Origin: Micromussa lordhowensis
Taxonomy: Eukaryota; Cnidaria; Anthozoa; Scleractinia; Lobophylliidae
Length of the DNA: 64,000 bases
Assembly: GCA_964020085.1 (NCBI GenBank)
Contig: OZ026603.1
Coordinates: forward strand, 6,498,046 to 6,562,045
Direction: 5' to 3'
Position numbers and translations under genes: made by a program. Each line of letters starts with the position of its first letter. Position 1 is the stretch's first letter. The notes beneath the pieces were generated by a model that saw nothing but the letters and a program-made list of their open reading frames with translations, had not been told where the DNA came from and ran no database searches. Below, one piece after another: positions 49,301-60,839 of the stretch.

Positions 49301-52300
49301 TATTAGAAACGTTTTTCCAAATTTTACGAGATAAAATCCCTCGAAACACTGCTTTCTGAGGTTTGGCTCCTGGACAACCTGCTTGTGGACAGCATGAACT
49401 GAATTGCATGCTTCTCGAACCATCCATTAGTAAGTTATCGTGTTTGTAATGAACACCATTTTTAACACTTAGGAGCTAGTCATTAATCATTAACTATTGA
49501 GGCATGTGACCTGAAAATAGTCATTTTTGAAGTCAGAGTGCAAAGTCTTTTAACGTGGTGCCAAAACTGTTCCACAGAGTTTTTTTGCTAAAAACATATT
49601 TTTTTTGGTATAAGACCCCCTTAAATTTTCGCAAACTTATGGTGGCTCTGAACCTCCTTCGAAGAATTTTTTAAACTTTGCAAAAAGTTGCATCTTATCA
49701 TGCTGATTAGAATTAGACAATAAAAAATGTGTCACCGAACTCATTTTTGAGTTATAAGCGCTTAAAGCTAAAATTAAGGGTTTTAGCAGGTCATATTGTT
49801 GCTATAGTAAGTATAGTATAGCTACAATTCATCCATACTTAACTATGAGCGAGACCCAGGGACAAGAAGCTATGTGACCCAATATAATCCAATCCTCTCC
49901 CCTCCCCCCTTCTCCCCAACCACCACCCCCTCCCCACTCCCATCAAGCTTACTTGAGAACATGTTCTTTCGTCGAATTGTCTTTCAGCCCTCTACGGACA
50001 AATGAGCGAAAATGCATTCTCTCAAAACCAATCAGAATTGAATTGTATTGCCCTCTACATTACAAGGAACACAGGGGAATAAAACACGTATTTGGCTTCT
50101 TTTTTGTTTTGTTTGTCAGGGTGTGGTGGAATGCTAAGTGGCTCGTCAGGATCATTTATGTCTCCTGGATATCCGGGATATTACTCCAACAACTTAAACT
50201 GCATCTGGACTTTGCGAATCCCCGCTGATGGTTATCTGAGGCTCAAGTTTATAGTGTTCCATACAGAAGAGTGGTAAACCTTTGTCATATGTAGGATAAG
50301 TAACTGTTACAGAAAATAAAAGCTCTCTATTTCCCCTCGTTTTGAGTCGGTTAAATAGTTAATCTACGCTAATGACAAGTTTTATCTTAATTTTCTCGCG
50401 CTTAACATTAGTCTGACACACTGTCTGACATCGGTTCAACATTTTTGCATCGCAGATATTAATTTAATTTTTCGACCCGTGACATCAATTATTATATGTT
50501 TTCTACCCATTGATATCACTTTTATCTTTCCTAGTGCGTGACTACTGTTTCGCATTTTACGTACCTTTCTTCACATGTTTGATATTATCTTTGCTATATA
50601 TTTTGTCATACTTAACCTTAGTTTGTTTGTTTTTGTTTTTAACTCACTCTTTGTAACTAGTTAATCTATACTTTCATTCATTGTATTTTACCTTCGATCC
50701 TGGCTTTACTGTTACTGTTAACTATTTTTTACTCTGAGGGAGCCCAATATCTATAAGCCCCATGGTTTCTTTTTGGGCTTCCTCGCCACTTGTATTTGCT
50801 TTTGTGTGATCGCCTTGTGTTTTTTAGTATTACTTGTATTTTGTGGTAAAAATAAAAAATACTGTAAATTTTAAAGCACTTAAAACCAGTTTTATCTTCC
50901 CAGACTGCTTTTGGCATCGATTGCATGTTTTTCCATGCACGTTTGACACCATTTTCCTTCGCTTGGTGTCGGCTACAAGCCATGTTTTCCAGCTCAAATA
51001 TTAAATTTCACCATGCTTGATGGATGCCAAATATTCTCCCGCCCTTGACATTGGTTTTATCAGTCTTTTCTCGTACAATTTTTCCGGCAGTTGTGACTTC
51101 GTTGAGTTGCTTGATAGCGCGGGACAGAGAATAGAAGTGCTCCGTGGTTATAAGCCTTTATACACTGTTAGAACGGACGGTAACAGAACTGACCTGGTAA
51201 AAATCAGATTCGACTCTGACTCATCTGTCAGAAGGAAAGGGTTCCTGGCTCAATACTACATCATAACATGTAAGTAAAGTTCTAAAAGATAGCCTCACGC
51301 TTTCACTTCTACAAATGCCTCATGCATAGCACATGGAAGTACTGCTCAATAGCTCTAATTTGAATGGTCACACACTAGGGTTTCATCCACAGAATTACAA
51401 GTTAGAACCATCTTGAAACAACGAAATAACAGTACCATATAACTGAGTACTGCTTAATCACTTTAATTTGAATGGTCCTACACTTAGGTCTTAACCACAA
51501 ACTTGAAAGTGAAAACGACCCACAGTTTATTTCAAAGTACCTGTGAATCCTGTTAAATTTTTTAGCAAATTTACTGTGAGATTTCCAGAACTGCAGGGCG
51601 TATTTATTGTATTGGGTCACACAACAAGATAACCTGGCTACACAGATTTGCCTTAGTCTAGGAATCTGAATGTCGCTTTTGAAATTGTTCAAAAATGTCC
51701 ACGGTAACCTCACAGTACATTAAGAATAACGAAGATCGTGTCGGCTGTGGGTGCGTCGTAGGTCATTCTGTCACTTGCCTGTAGACATATTGATATTTGA
51801 CAAAAGTCAGTTTAATCCTTCTCAGAATTTGTACTTTGTTTTCCAGTACCACGGAACACATCAACTCCAGCTGTACCCTTCACAGCGCCAGTAATACCAA
51901 CTTTGAGGTTCGCTCCTTCTGCGACCACACCGTCCCTAGCATTGCCAACGCTGTCCTCCTCTCCTTTTGCAACTACGCTGGCCACAGCAATACCAACACT
52001 CTCTACCACTCTATCAAATACCAAAGTCTTCACGGTGGAACCATCTGCATCCGGTATGACGCCAGTGATTTCATCTTCAATCTTACCTCCTGTGATTTTG
52101 CCATGCGATGTCCAGAGGTAGGTAGAAATAAGTTTAATGCTTCACGACATATGTAAACGGATGACTTTATTATTATCCGTGAGAGGAGAGAACGATCACA
52201 CAACACCAGACTGGTTCTGCTTTGAAGTTTGAAGTGATTAGCTTCCACTGGTACGTTGATTTTCTGGTTTGCTGGTTTGTTAGTAGGTTGTTAGGTAGGT

Positions 52301-55199
52301 AGGTTGGTTGGCTGTTTGGGGGACTTTGGGGTGACTGAAAGACTGACTGGCTGACGAATGGACGGACTGACTGACTGAATGAATGACTGACTGAATGACT
52401 GGCTGGCTTGCCGACTGACTGATTGATCTCTCCTTTGATCATGCCGGTGATTGGTTGGTCGGGTGCTTTCGTTCAGACTTATCGATTGATCGTGGATTAG
52501 ACACGACTGCCTCGTTGATTCAAATGATGAATTTGCCAACTCTTTTAAAATTAAGTGATAGATCGCTTAAACTACTGACTGAATGTGTACATCAGTAAGT
52601 CGATAAATGTTTGCTTAACAATAAGGGATTTATAAGAAATAGTAATTGGATAGAGTGGAATGCAATTCACTAATTAATCGTATCTATAACAAATTTCGGA
52701 ATTAAAAATGTCTTTTGAGAACTTCATTTAAGCGAAAAAGTCGGTACTATAGGAAACGTTGAGAAGGAAGCCATTAAAGCGCGCGTAATTGGCGTGCGAA
52801 TCACGTGGGCATCCAATTACAAAAAGTTCAAACCGAATACCTGTAATTGGACACCCACGTGATAGCGCGCAGGTTACAAGACAAATAGGCGCGTGGAGAA
52901 CCAATGACGATCGAGAATTTTGTTATAGATACGATTAAGGGTGTAACAACTGCGTTATTTACTTTTGCAGGGTACTTGTTGATTTGATTAGTTCTCTCAG
53001 CCAAATCATGCAAAAGGTAACTGACTCTCTCTACATGTAATGTTTTAAAGGATAGACAACTATCTGGTGTATAGACAAAGCGTGAGGTTAAGTTCCTTTT
53101 TCTGCGTGCTTCATGGACAGAGAAGAAGTCAACATCCATAATCACGCAAAAAAGATATATCCAGTCATCTTTCTTGAACAAGCATGGGTCAATACAGGAT
53201 TTCATATTGTATAAACGTAAAGAACACCATTTCCTCTTCCAGAACACAGATTTTTTTGTATTTTGTTTGTTTTTGGGTTTTTACAGTTTTAACATGTATA
53301 CAAGCTACCTTACAACTTCTACATGCATAAATATGTATTATAATATGTATTATAAATATTATACAATGAAAAGAACACAGATCCCAGGTCTAACATCCTA
53401 ACATCCTACACAGGGCTTTATGGATTATAACCTCGATTGCCTCCCAGTCTTAGACTGTGTTCACACTTGGTGCCTGAGCCCAGGTGCCTGGCAACCAGCA
53501 CAAAATATTGTTGTGTTCAGACACTGGTACTTCAAATACCTAAGTACTATTTAGTGCCCGAGTGAAGGTTGAGGCCTTGTACCCGGGCAACGGGCACTGG
53601 GCCCGATTCATGATCATGGTGTCCAAAGGTGTGTTCACACTAGTGTTCGATCAGGGATAATCATGCTCGGGTACCAAGTGTGAACCGAGCCTTAGTTAGG
53701 GTTTATTGTGTCACATGACTCGTTAATTAAGAAAAATCGCACGTTCGAGAATATTCTAGTATCATCAATATTCTAGTATTCCTGGATGAATGACCTGACA
53801 AATTTATTCATGCAGTTCGGGTTGCGAGGTTTCATCGAGCCGTGCTTACTCTAAACAGTTAAGTGCCGTGCAATGAGTAGCATTTCGAGACATTCATCTT
53901 TCAATTCAGAAACATTTCTATCAATCTTTAAGGCGGGTGGTTAACATGAATTTAAGTGAAATTTTAGGAAGTTTAAAGAGGGGTTGAAACCAAAAATAAG
54001 GTTTTGTAACACCACGAGACAGTTGAACGCCCCCAAAATGGCACCCCAGGTTGGTGTACAACTGTTGGGGTGTACGTCTAACAATTTTTAACTTCAAATT
54101 CTAATTTTAAAACAACATCAAAGCTTCAAAATTTCCTATTTCCATAAATTTCACCAATCCTTTGAGAAAATTTATTCATCTGTAAATGTACCCAAAAATC
54201 ACCGAAAATTTACAAAACATCATAAAGCGTAGATATGTGGGATGACCAGACAGACTTTAGGCTGCTTGAAACGTCAACGAGATATTTGCGTTAAAACCAT
54301 AATACCCAGCCAAAATTCTGCCTTCAGGTTAACCCGTGCCTTAACTAATTACTTTTGTCTCCTTAGGTTACAGGACTTCTCGGACAACCGATCTCTCCTG
54401 CGGATTTCCAACAGTTTAGAAGTAAGTGAACAATTTGCAATTCCTTGCAGTCAATGTATTAAATGACAAGAGTGATGATCAGCTAATTTCTCATTACAAT
54501 ATTCATAAACGGTCAAGTTGACAAGTAATGAGAATTAAGCAAATCATCAGTGCATTTAGCGCAAGAGAAAGTTTGTCTACGTCACGGTATGTGCATCTTG
54601 AAAAGTCAGCCTTAATTTTTCAAGTTCGTCGTTTGTAATCCGCATCAATCTTCCCCATCCTAAACCATCCTTGTTCCTTTATGGTTTACTATTATCTCTT
54701 TGGTGTTTTTCTATCTTAGTAAACTTTTATTTTCAGGTTTCCTTCAATTAAAAGATACTTTTAATTTGTACCTGGCCAAAATAACTGAATATACCGTGAT
54801 CTTTAAAACATGTATTAAGTCACAGTCTGTGCAATTGTAGTAAATTGGTGTTGTTGTCACTAGATAATACCACATGTACACTGAGTTTGTGTAAAACTTT
54901 CAGTTTGTTCCATATATAAGACGCAAAGATTGTCAAATCCTTCTAGCTTGTGTTAATTTTGTGCAGTTCCAATCCTGTGTACAGCAGTTAGCAACACGAA
55001 AAGTATTTTGAGCTTGTCTTTTCATTGTTTTATAGATGAAACGTTGCAGATTTTACTGCAAATAAAGAATCAGCTACTTGTTCCCACTCCTACCCAGCCG
55101 AGCAACATGCAAATGGCGAAAAGAGCGATACCTGAAATGGCAAATCTTCAGAATGTGGTACAAATGCTGGAGAACATTCAGCAAAGGCTGCTGGGTTAA
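43335..55199 (+). CDS. secreted protein with two CUB domains (nine exons)
   Basis: Predicted exons, all with GT-AG borders and compatible phases, are 43335-43398, 44662-44821, 46844-47028, 48137-48202, 50120-50273, 51091-51269, 51847-52053, 54374-54421 and 55036-55199, giving about 408 aa. Exon 1 encodes a signal peptide (MNLKNCFLLVLFSSVLL). Exons 2-3 form CUB domain 1 (CGGQL...STPGYPQNYPSN...W, then CDILEIRNG). Exon 4 is a Thr/Pro linker ending QPPIVG. Exons 5-6 form CUB domain 2 (CGGMLSG...SPGYPGYYSNN...W, then CDFVELLD). Exon 7 is a long Thr/Ser/Pro stretch, probably O-glycosylated, and the last exons give a short helical C-terminus (NLQNVVQMLENIQQRLLG). Both CUB domains are split at the same place and phase, which suggests an internal duplication. 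CUB domains bind proteins or sugars outside cells. The joint of exons 7-8 has an alternative (52117 to 54367) that would give a different, shorter end. AATAAA is at 55598. Confidence 0.78.
45539..46316. repeat. MITE with long terminal inverted repeats, TTAA-flanked
   Basis: It lies in intron 2 of the CUB gene. Arms of about 210 bp start AGTGCCTATGAAGTAAAAAA and end with the inverse TTTTTTACTTCATAGGCACT, including an ATGACGTCAT block in both arms. TTAA occurs directly outside both ends (45539-45542 and 46313-46316), a target duplication type known from piggyBac-like elements. Confidence 0.75.
48421..48605. repeat. dispersed GGTGGC-type element in intron 4
   Basis: It begins AAGGTGGCTGGAAACAGTTTCC, very close to the element at 63540, and ends CAGTGCCACCTTAA. 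Part of it recurs in inverse orientation at about 49635-49750 (GGTGGCTCTGAACC..., TTTTTAAACTTTGCAAAAAG). Confidence 0.55.
51318..51510. repeat. inverse copy of the 41210-41545 repeat family
   Basis: About two units with TTTGAATGGTC, CACTAGGGTTTCATCCAC and AACCATCTTG, reverse-complementary to the array upstream of the CUB gene. It lies in intron 6. Confidence 0.65.
52240..52430. repeat. CTGA-rich simple repeat with GGGACTTTGGGGTGACTGAAAG leader
   Basis: Degenerate runs of CTGACTGAATGA follow GGACTTTGGGGTGACTGAAA. The same leader plus run recurs twice at 55860-56155. The Ser/Gln/Val ORFs across it are by-products of the simple repeat. Confidence 0.8.
53453..53695. repeat. MITE-like element with GTGTTCACACTTGG ends
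   Basis: GTGTTCACACTTGGTGCC on the left is matched by GGTACCAAGTGTGAAC on the right, about 240 bp apart. It lies in intron 7 of the CUB gene and has no coding content. Confidence 0.6.
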
Positions 55200-55859
55200 G
55201 ATTCCCACAACAAGAAAAACCTGTATTGCAAGATCTCCTCTTATAAAGGAATATATAGGAGTAATAATTGACATTTCAATCAATGTCTGCGGTCGAATTC
55301 CTAGATACCATAGATAGCCGCTATTAATTAAGTCACTTAAGAGGGACTAAATCTGATTTAGAAACTTTAAAAGCTTATATATTGGCTACCTGTTTTCTGT
55401 CAGATGGTAAGTTTCTTACTGGCTTGCCTTATGGACAATTCACAGGAAAACTTGGTTTGACTAAACAGGTTAAAGTTGTTTAGCAGCCAGGAACCTATTC
55501 CTTAAACCAAAAGCCAATACTTCCAGTTAAAAGTCATGGAAGACCCACTTGATACACAGAGGAAAAGCTCTTTTTTCCAGACGGTTTTCACCAATTCAAT
55601 AAACGTTTAGGGTATGTATGTATCTATGTATCAGTATAAGTGTTCAATAGAACATGAGTTTGGCAATTCTACTGATCAATCAGAGCGCGTATACTATCTC
55701 AGTTATTTTATAATACTGTATGTCTTACTATTTATCATTTACGATATTATTGTTAATCATTTAACCACTCATGTTGTTTTAAAATTCAAATTTTAGGAAT
55801 CGTTATAGTATATTCTTCAAGCATGGCTCCGGCTTTGGAAATACTTATGCTACAAGTCG

Positions 55860-55889
55860 AAAAATGGAGGGACTTTGGGGTGACTGAAA

Positions 55890-55921
<32 letters not shown>

Positions 55922-56040
55922 GACTGACTGACTGACTGACTGACTGAATGAATGACTGACTGACTGAATGAATGAATGATTGGCCTTGGAAATACTTATG
56001 CTATAAGTCGAAAAATGGCGGGACTTTGGGGTGACTGAAA

Positions 56041-56072
<32 letters not shown>

Positions 56073-56160
56073 GACTGACTGAATGAATGACTGACTGACT
56101 GACTGACTGAATGACTGACTGACTGAATGAATGACTGACTAAATGAATGACTGGCCTTGG
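55860..56160. repeat. CTGA simple repeat, two tandem blocks
   Basis: Two blocks each start with a GGACTTTGGGGTGACTGAAA leader followed by long CTGA runs, joined by TTGGAAATACTTATGCTATA. Copy number is probably variable. Confidence 0.88.
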
Positions 56161-57116
56161 AAATACTTATGCTGTAAGTCGAAAAGTAGGCCTCCAAAAA
56201 CCAGCCTCTTTGAAGTAGTGATTGCCTTGCATTTCTTTCCTGATTTTGTATTTTTGTTAATTAAGTGAAATTTGTGTAAATAAAGTGAATTTTTTTTTAA
56301 AACAGGTCTTTTCGATGTAAGATACCACGTGCGCAATCGGCAAATTCGTAGCAGCTGTCCAAGGATGAAGGCAGAAAATCAAGTGTGCTGAGACTGGACT
56401 AATCCTTTGTTTCCGTAACTTCATTTTCAAACGCCGTGCGGTAAATAAGTCAAACCGAACACAGTGCAATGTGTATGTGCTCTCTCTCTCATGCATCTAT
56501 AACCACATTACAACTGAAGCTGAGCGAACATGCAAAATATGACAGCCTATTACAATTTAGTATCCCGGTTTGACCGGTTTAGAACAGAACGAATACAAGT
56601 TCAGTGCAGGCGGCGAGGACAAGAGTTACACCAGGAGACGAAGAACGATCGAATTTTGAAATTACACTCAGTACAACAACGGATAAAAAAAGATCCTGAA
56701 TTACAAGTAAAATAAGCCAATCGAGGAAAAATCCGTAGATCGATATTTTGCTAAGCGCTCAATGTTCGCATTTCTCTTCACCCCTAAAACAATACGGCAA
56801 CTCGTTAAACTGATTGCCCCACAAATATTTTACGTTGAAAGATCGAAGAAGATGTATATATTGCTTTGCGTATTCTCTTTTCATCTGAGACTGTTCACAG
56901 CTCTCTACTTTCTGGTATTTTTACTCCATGGTTGAACGCGCGGGTAGAATCTCGAGCGAGCTGGAAGCCAGCTCAAAATAAGGAGACTTTACAGGGTAGG
57001 GGGTGGGGACCGAGAATATACGTCTGGCTAGCTTCGCTAGATTTTCCCAACGCGTGCATTGAAAACAGAGTAAGCGTAATCAAATTTACTATTATGGTTA
57101 CTAACCTGGCCTTGGT

Positions 57117-57352
57117 AGTTCAAAAGGTGGATAACACTATCCGCCGGATAAATCACTATCCAGCGGATAGCGTGGTTTGCTTTGTGAACACTTATAACTT
57201 TATAATAATAATAATAACTTTATTTAACTGTCTATCATTATTTAGCACTGTTGTTTTAATTGGGGACACTGTTAATAAATAAATAAATATTTCATTTCAT
57301 ACTGGATCGCGATTTATACGTTGGATAGCGTTATCCAGCCTTCGAACAACTG
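57117..57352. repeat. GGTGGATAACGCTATCC MITE, interrupted by an insertion
   Basis: The left part matches 40676-40755 and the right part matches 40765-40812. Between them lie about 100 bp (about 57190-57300) rich in AATAATAATAA and AAATAAATAAATA that are absent from the first copy. Confidence 0.7.
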
Positions 57353-58242
57353 GGGCCTGACATCCTGATAAAAGCCACCTGATATCGCGAGACTTTTTGA
57401 CGGAATTGGATCCAGTACTCCCTCAGTCTCTCCATATGTATTTTGACTCGGCTCCTTCACGTCACAATGCGAACCATGGCTCAACCAAACTTGATTGATA
57501 TTCTGTCAATGCCTACCAAAAAGATACAATTAGGCCGATATATCAGTTGCGCGATAGATCAGTAGCATCATAGTTATAATACTGAAAATCTTTATATTGG
57601 ATCGTCGATTTAAAATGTAAAAGTTGTGGCATTAAATTCGCTGGAAATTAAATAGCGAAGGGCAGTAAATTGCATGTAAATTTTAAGATTAAAACGTCTT
57701 ATGCTTCAGCTATGATAGATTTCCATTTAGCCACTAGTCGATTTAATCGTCTGCTCCTTGGGAATTTTTTGTGTTCGGGAAGCAAATTCTCCTGGAATAA
57801 CAATACAAATGAAATACGAAAACATAACTATACATCAGACGTACCGCTAGTCATAAAATGCTAATATATAACTTTTCATATAAATTATGAGGTAATCACA
57901 CTTGAAAAACCACGTAGTTTCATTAATTTTTTTTATATTGTCACGTCTGAGCAGGTTTTTCCGCTGAATTGCTCAATAATTTTGCCTTTGAATTGTTTTA
58001 CTTCAAATATTACTGAGGTATATTGCATGTATTTATATGAAACACCAGACAGAACGTTCTCGTATTTGTACGTATGATATTTCTGTTCCATTTATCACTA
58101 CATATTAAACAAGAGAATTATCAGACACTCCAACTGAATGATATTTCCTGATAGTATTGAGACCTAAAGCACTGTATAATTTAATTGTTGTCTTTGAGTG
58201 ACAAGTACTCAAAGGCTTATCTCGTCCATGTTGTATTTCATT

Positions 58243-59155
58243 TAAACCTTCCAGTTCAGCAGTGATCCGAACTCAAATTCAGTTTTTGCGATGTCCATAC
58301 TGTATGGTGTACAAAATCCGACAAGGACCTGGTTCAGACAAGCTTGTTTTGTCCTTGTCGCCAGGAGCGAATAAGTCGTGCTGCGAAAGCATGAGTGATT
58401 CGCTCAGTGTTTGCTGTTTTAGCGAGCTCGATTTCATTGTCCCAACGTTAGCAAGTCACGTCTCAAGACACAAGAAAACACAACAACTCATAAACAATAG
58501 CTAAGTAGTCTTACTTCGATGTATTTTCACATGACATCACGGCGGCCATATTGGTTTCCCAAAACAATGAAATGGCGGCCATGTTGGAGTATGAAACACT
58601 CCTATGGGAGTTGAGTAAACACCTATTTTTGGCTGATGGCCACGCGAGTGAAAACCCTCTATTACCATATTATTATTTTCATTTAAACTCTCCAGTCCGG
58701 CAGTGATCCGAACTCAAATTCAGTTTTTGCAATGTCCATACTGTATAATGTACAAAATTCGACAAGGACCTGGTTCAGGCAAGTTTGTTTTGTCCTTGTC
58801 GCCAGGAGCGAATAAGTCGTGCTCGAAAGCATCCCCTGAGTGATTCGCTCAGTATTTGCTGTTTTTAGCGAGCTCGATTTCATTGTTCCAACGTTAGCAA
58901 GTCACGTCTCAAGACACAAGAAAACACAACAACTGATAAACAATAGCTAAAGTAATCTTACTTTGATGGAAAGTGTGCAACGTAATTAATCACGTCCAAG
59001 ATATCGAGTATTTTCACATGACATCACGACGGCCATATTGGTTTCCCAAAACAATGAAATGGCGGCCATGTTGGAGTATGAAACACTCCTGTGGGAGTTG
59101 AGTAAACACCTATTTTTGGCTGATGGCCACTCGAGTGAAAACCCTCTATTACCAT
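58243..59155. repeat. tandem duplication of about 430 bp
   Basis: 58243-58665 and 58682-59155 share AGTGATCCGAACTCAAATTC, ACAAGGACCTGGTTCA, CGCCAGGAGCGAATAAGTCG, a CGAGCTCGATTTCATTGT-like block and ATGGCGGCCATGTTGGAGTA in the same order, with small differences and one insertion in the second copy. Confidence 0.8.
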
Positions 59156-60839
59156 AAATTCGTCCTGTCAGATTCATTTGGGCAAATTTCCACTCACAAA
59201 CCGTCTCGTGGCAAAAATGCTTGTCACGTTATGTTTTCTTTTTATTTCACGCGAATGTAGATAGTTTCCAAAATAAACGGAGCTCTATCAGTGTGTTTAC
59301 TACACTGTTAAAAGAGTTCTTTAATAATTTGTTCGCCACTAATTTACGTCAAAAGCTCTCCATATCCATATTGAACTGCCTTGTCTATGGCTCATCATCT
59401 CGTATTACTTTAATTTCTACTTTATTATGACGTAAAGAAATGAACTGTGCTGTGTTGGCAAATTCCTGATATTGTCGTAGCTTTTTCCAAGCTATTTTAG
59501 CTAGTTTCGCTTAACTGTGCGTTTCAGAAACGCCGAAAAGCAGTACTATCTAAACTCTCTAAACAGGACGATGTGGCCATGACATAGAGAATTGTAAAAT
59601 TAGTCTTCAAACAGGGCATCAAACGTCTGTCAAAATAGCAGGGATGTACATAGTAACAAACACCAGTACACGATAAATTCCCTGGGGTATATCGTTATTT
59701 GCCCAAAAGCTTTCCTGATTGGCTTATCTTCGAAGGGATGGAAAGCTTGTTGGGCGGGAGGGTATTATCGGAACTGAAGTGTTTCGTTTCACAAATATCT
59801 TCCGTTTAATGATTAGGAAGGGATATTGAAATTTAGGGTTATGTGCTTAAAAAACCGCGCAGTTGCTAAATAACATTTCGTTATATGAAGTTTAACAGTC
59901 TTTGAGCATACTGCAACAAAAGAAATTACCAAACAACCTCTACAACAGAAGGCGTGTAATCGAAAGAGGTTATATTTTTCTTCTAGAGCTAAATCTAAGT
60001 TAAGCCACGAGGCTTGTACCCGGTTGGGAAGGGACTAATGTCAGGGGACTATTCTTCCGTCTGGGATCCGGAGTTTAGGGCTCTATATTCGGAAGGTCTT
60101 GATCGTGGGCAAGGAGTGTTTCGAATCCTATATCCTCTTCTAACCTGCCGAACTTCAATAAATTTGTAGAGTACTTGACAACAACAGCTCAGGAGAGTTG
60201 AATTCTTATACGGTCAAGGATTATGATCTTTGTTTTTAGTTTCGATTCCTTTATCTGTCGCCAATACGTGTTTGTATACGTCATTAGCAAATTAGGTAAA
60301 CAATAAGGTGGCTCTGTACGCCTGTCATTTGATTCTCCTGGAAAAACACTCTAGAAAATGTGCAGTGTCATTCACGTTTCATGTTGTCATACAAGTATCC
60401 TTGACAGGTTTTACTGAAGCAAAATTACTGACTCGGGCATTTTCCGTTTTACAATTGACTGACGCTTATGCTAATTTGTTGCATATTGGCAGTAAACTTT
60501 CTAAAATTAAACTTCCTGAAATTACATTTTTCAAAGGGTTACTTTAAGTCTGTTAACACTGTACTACCTTCTGTAGTACGTTCTGTAGTAGGACGCTCTT
60601 ATGTAGGTATAAACGTAGTATACGTGATAAGAAAGAACTACATCCTAAAGTATTCAATCCAAAATATAAGCCTGTAGGGGGGACACATGTCAGAGATGTC
60701 AGCATTAATGACATGAAATGAAGCGTTTATTTTCCGCAATATATGTTAAAGTACACTGAATTTTTGATCATTTACGACTACCGTCTGTACAGAGTACAAC
60801 GGGTATCTTATCTCAGCAACTTGATAAATTCCACAGTGG

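Larger units (their letters stand above)
55610..60839. other. intergenic region between the CUB and TSR genes
   Basis: No confident gene. It contains the CTGA repeats, an interrupted MITE and a tandem duplication of about 430 bp, listed separately. Remaining ORFs are short and unrecognisable. Confidence 0.5.

Noticed and set aside
52240..56160. ORFs rich in Ser, Gln and Val (QSVSQSVS type)
   Set aside because: They are translations of CTGA simple repeats, with no conserved domain and several frames open at once.
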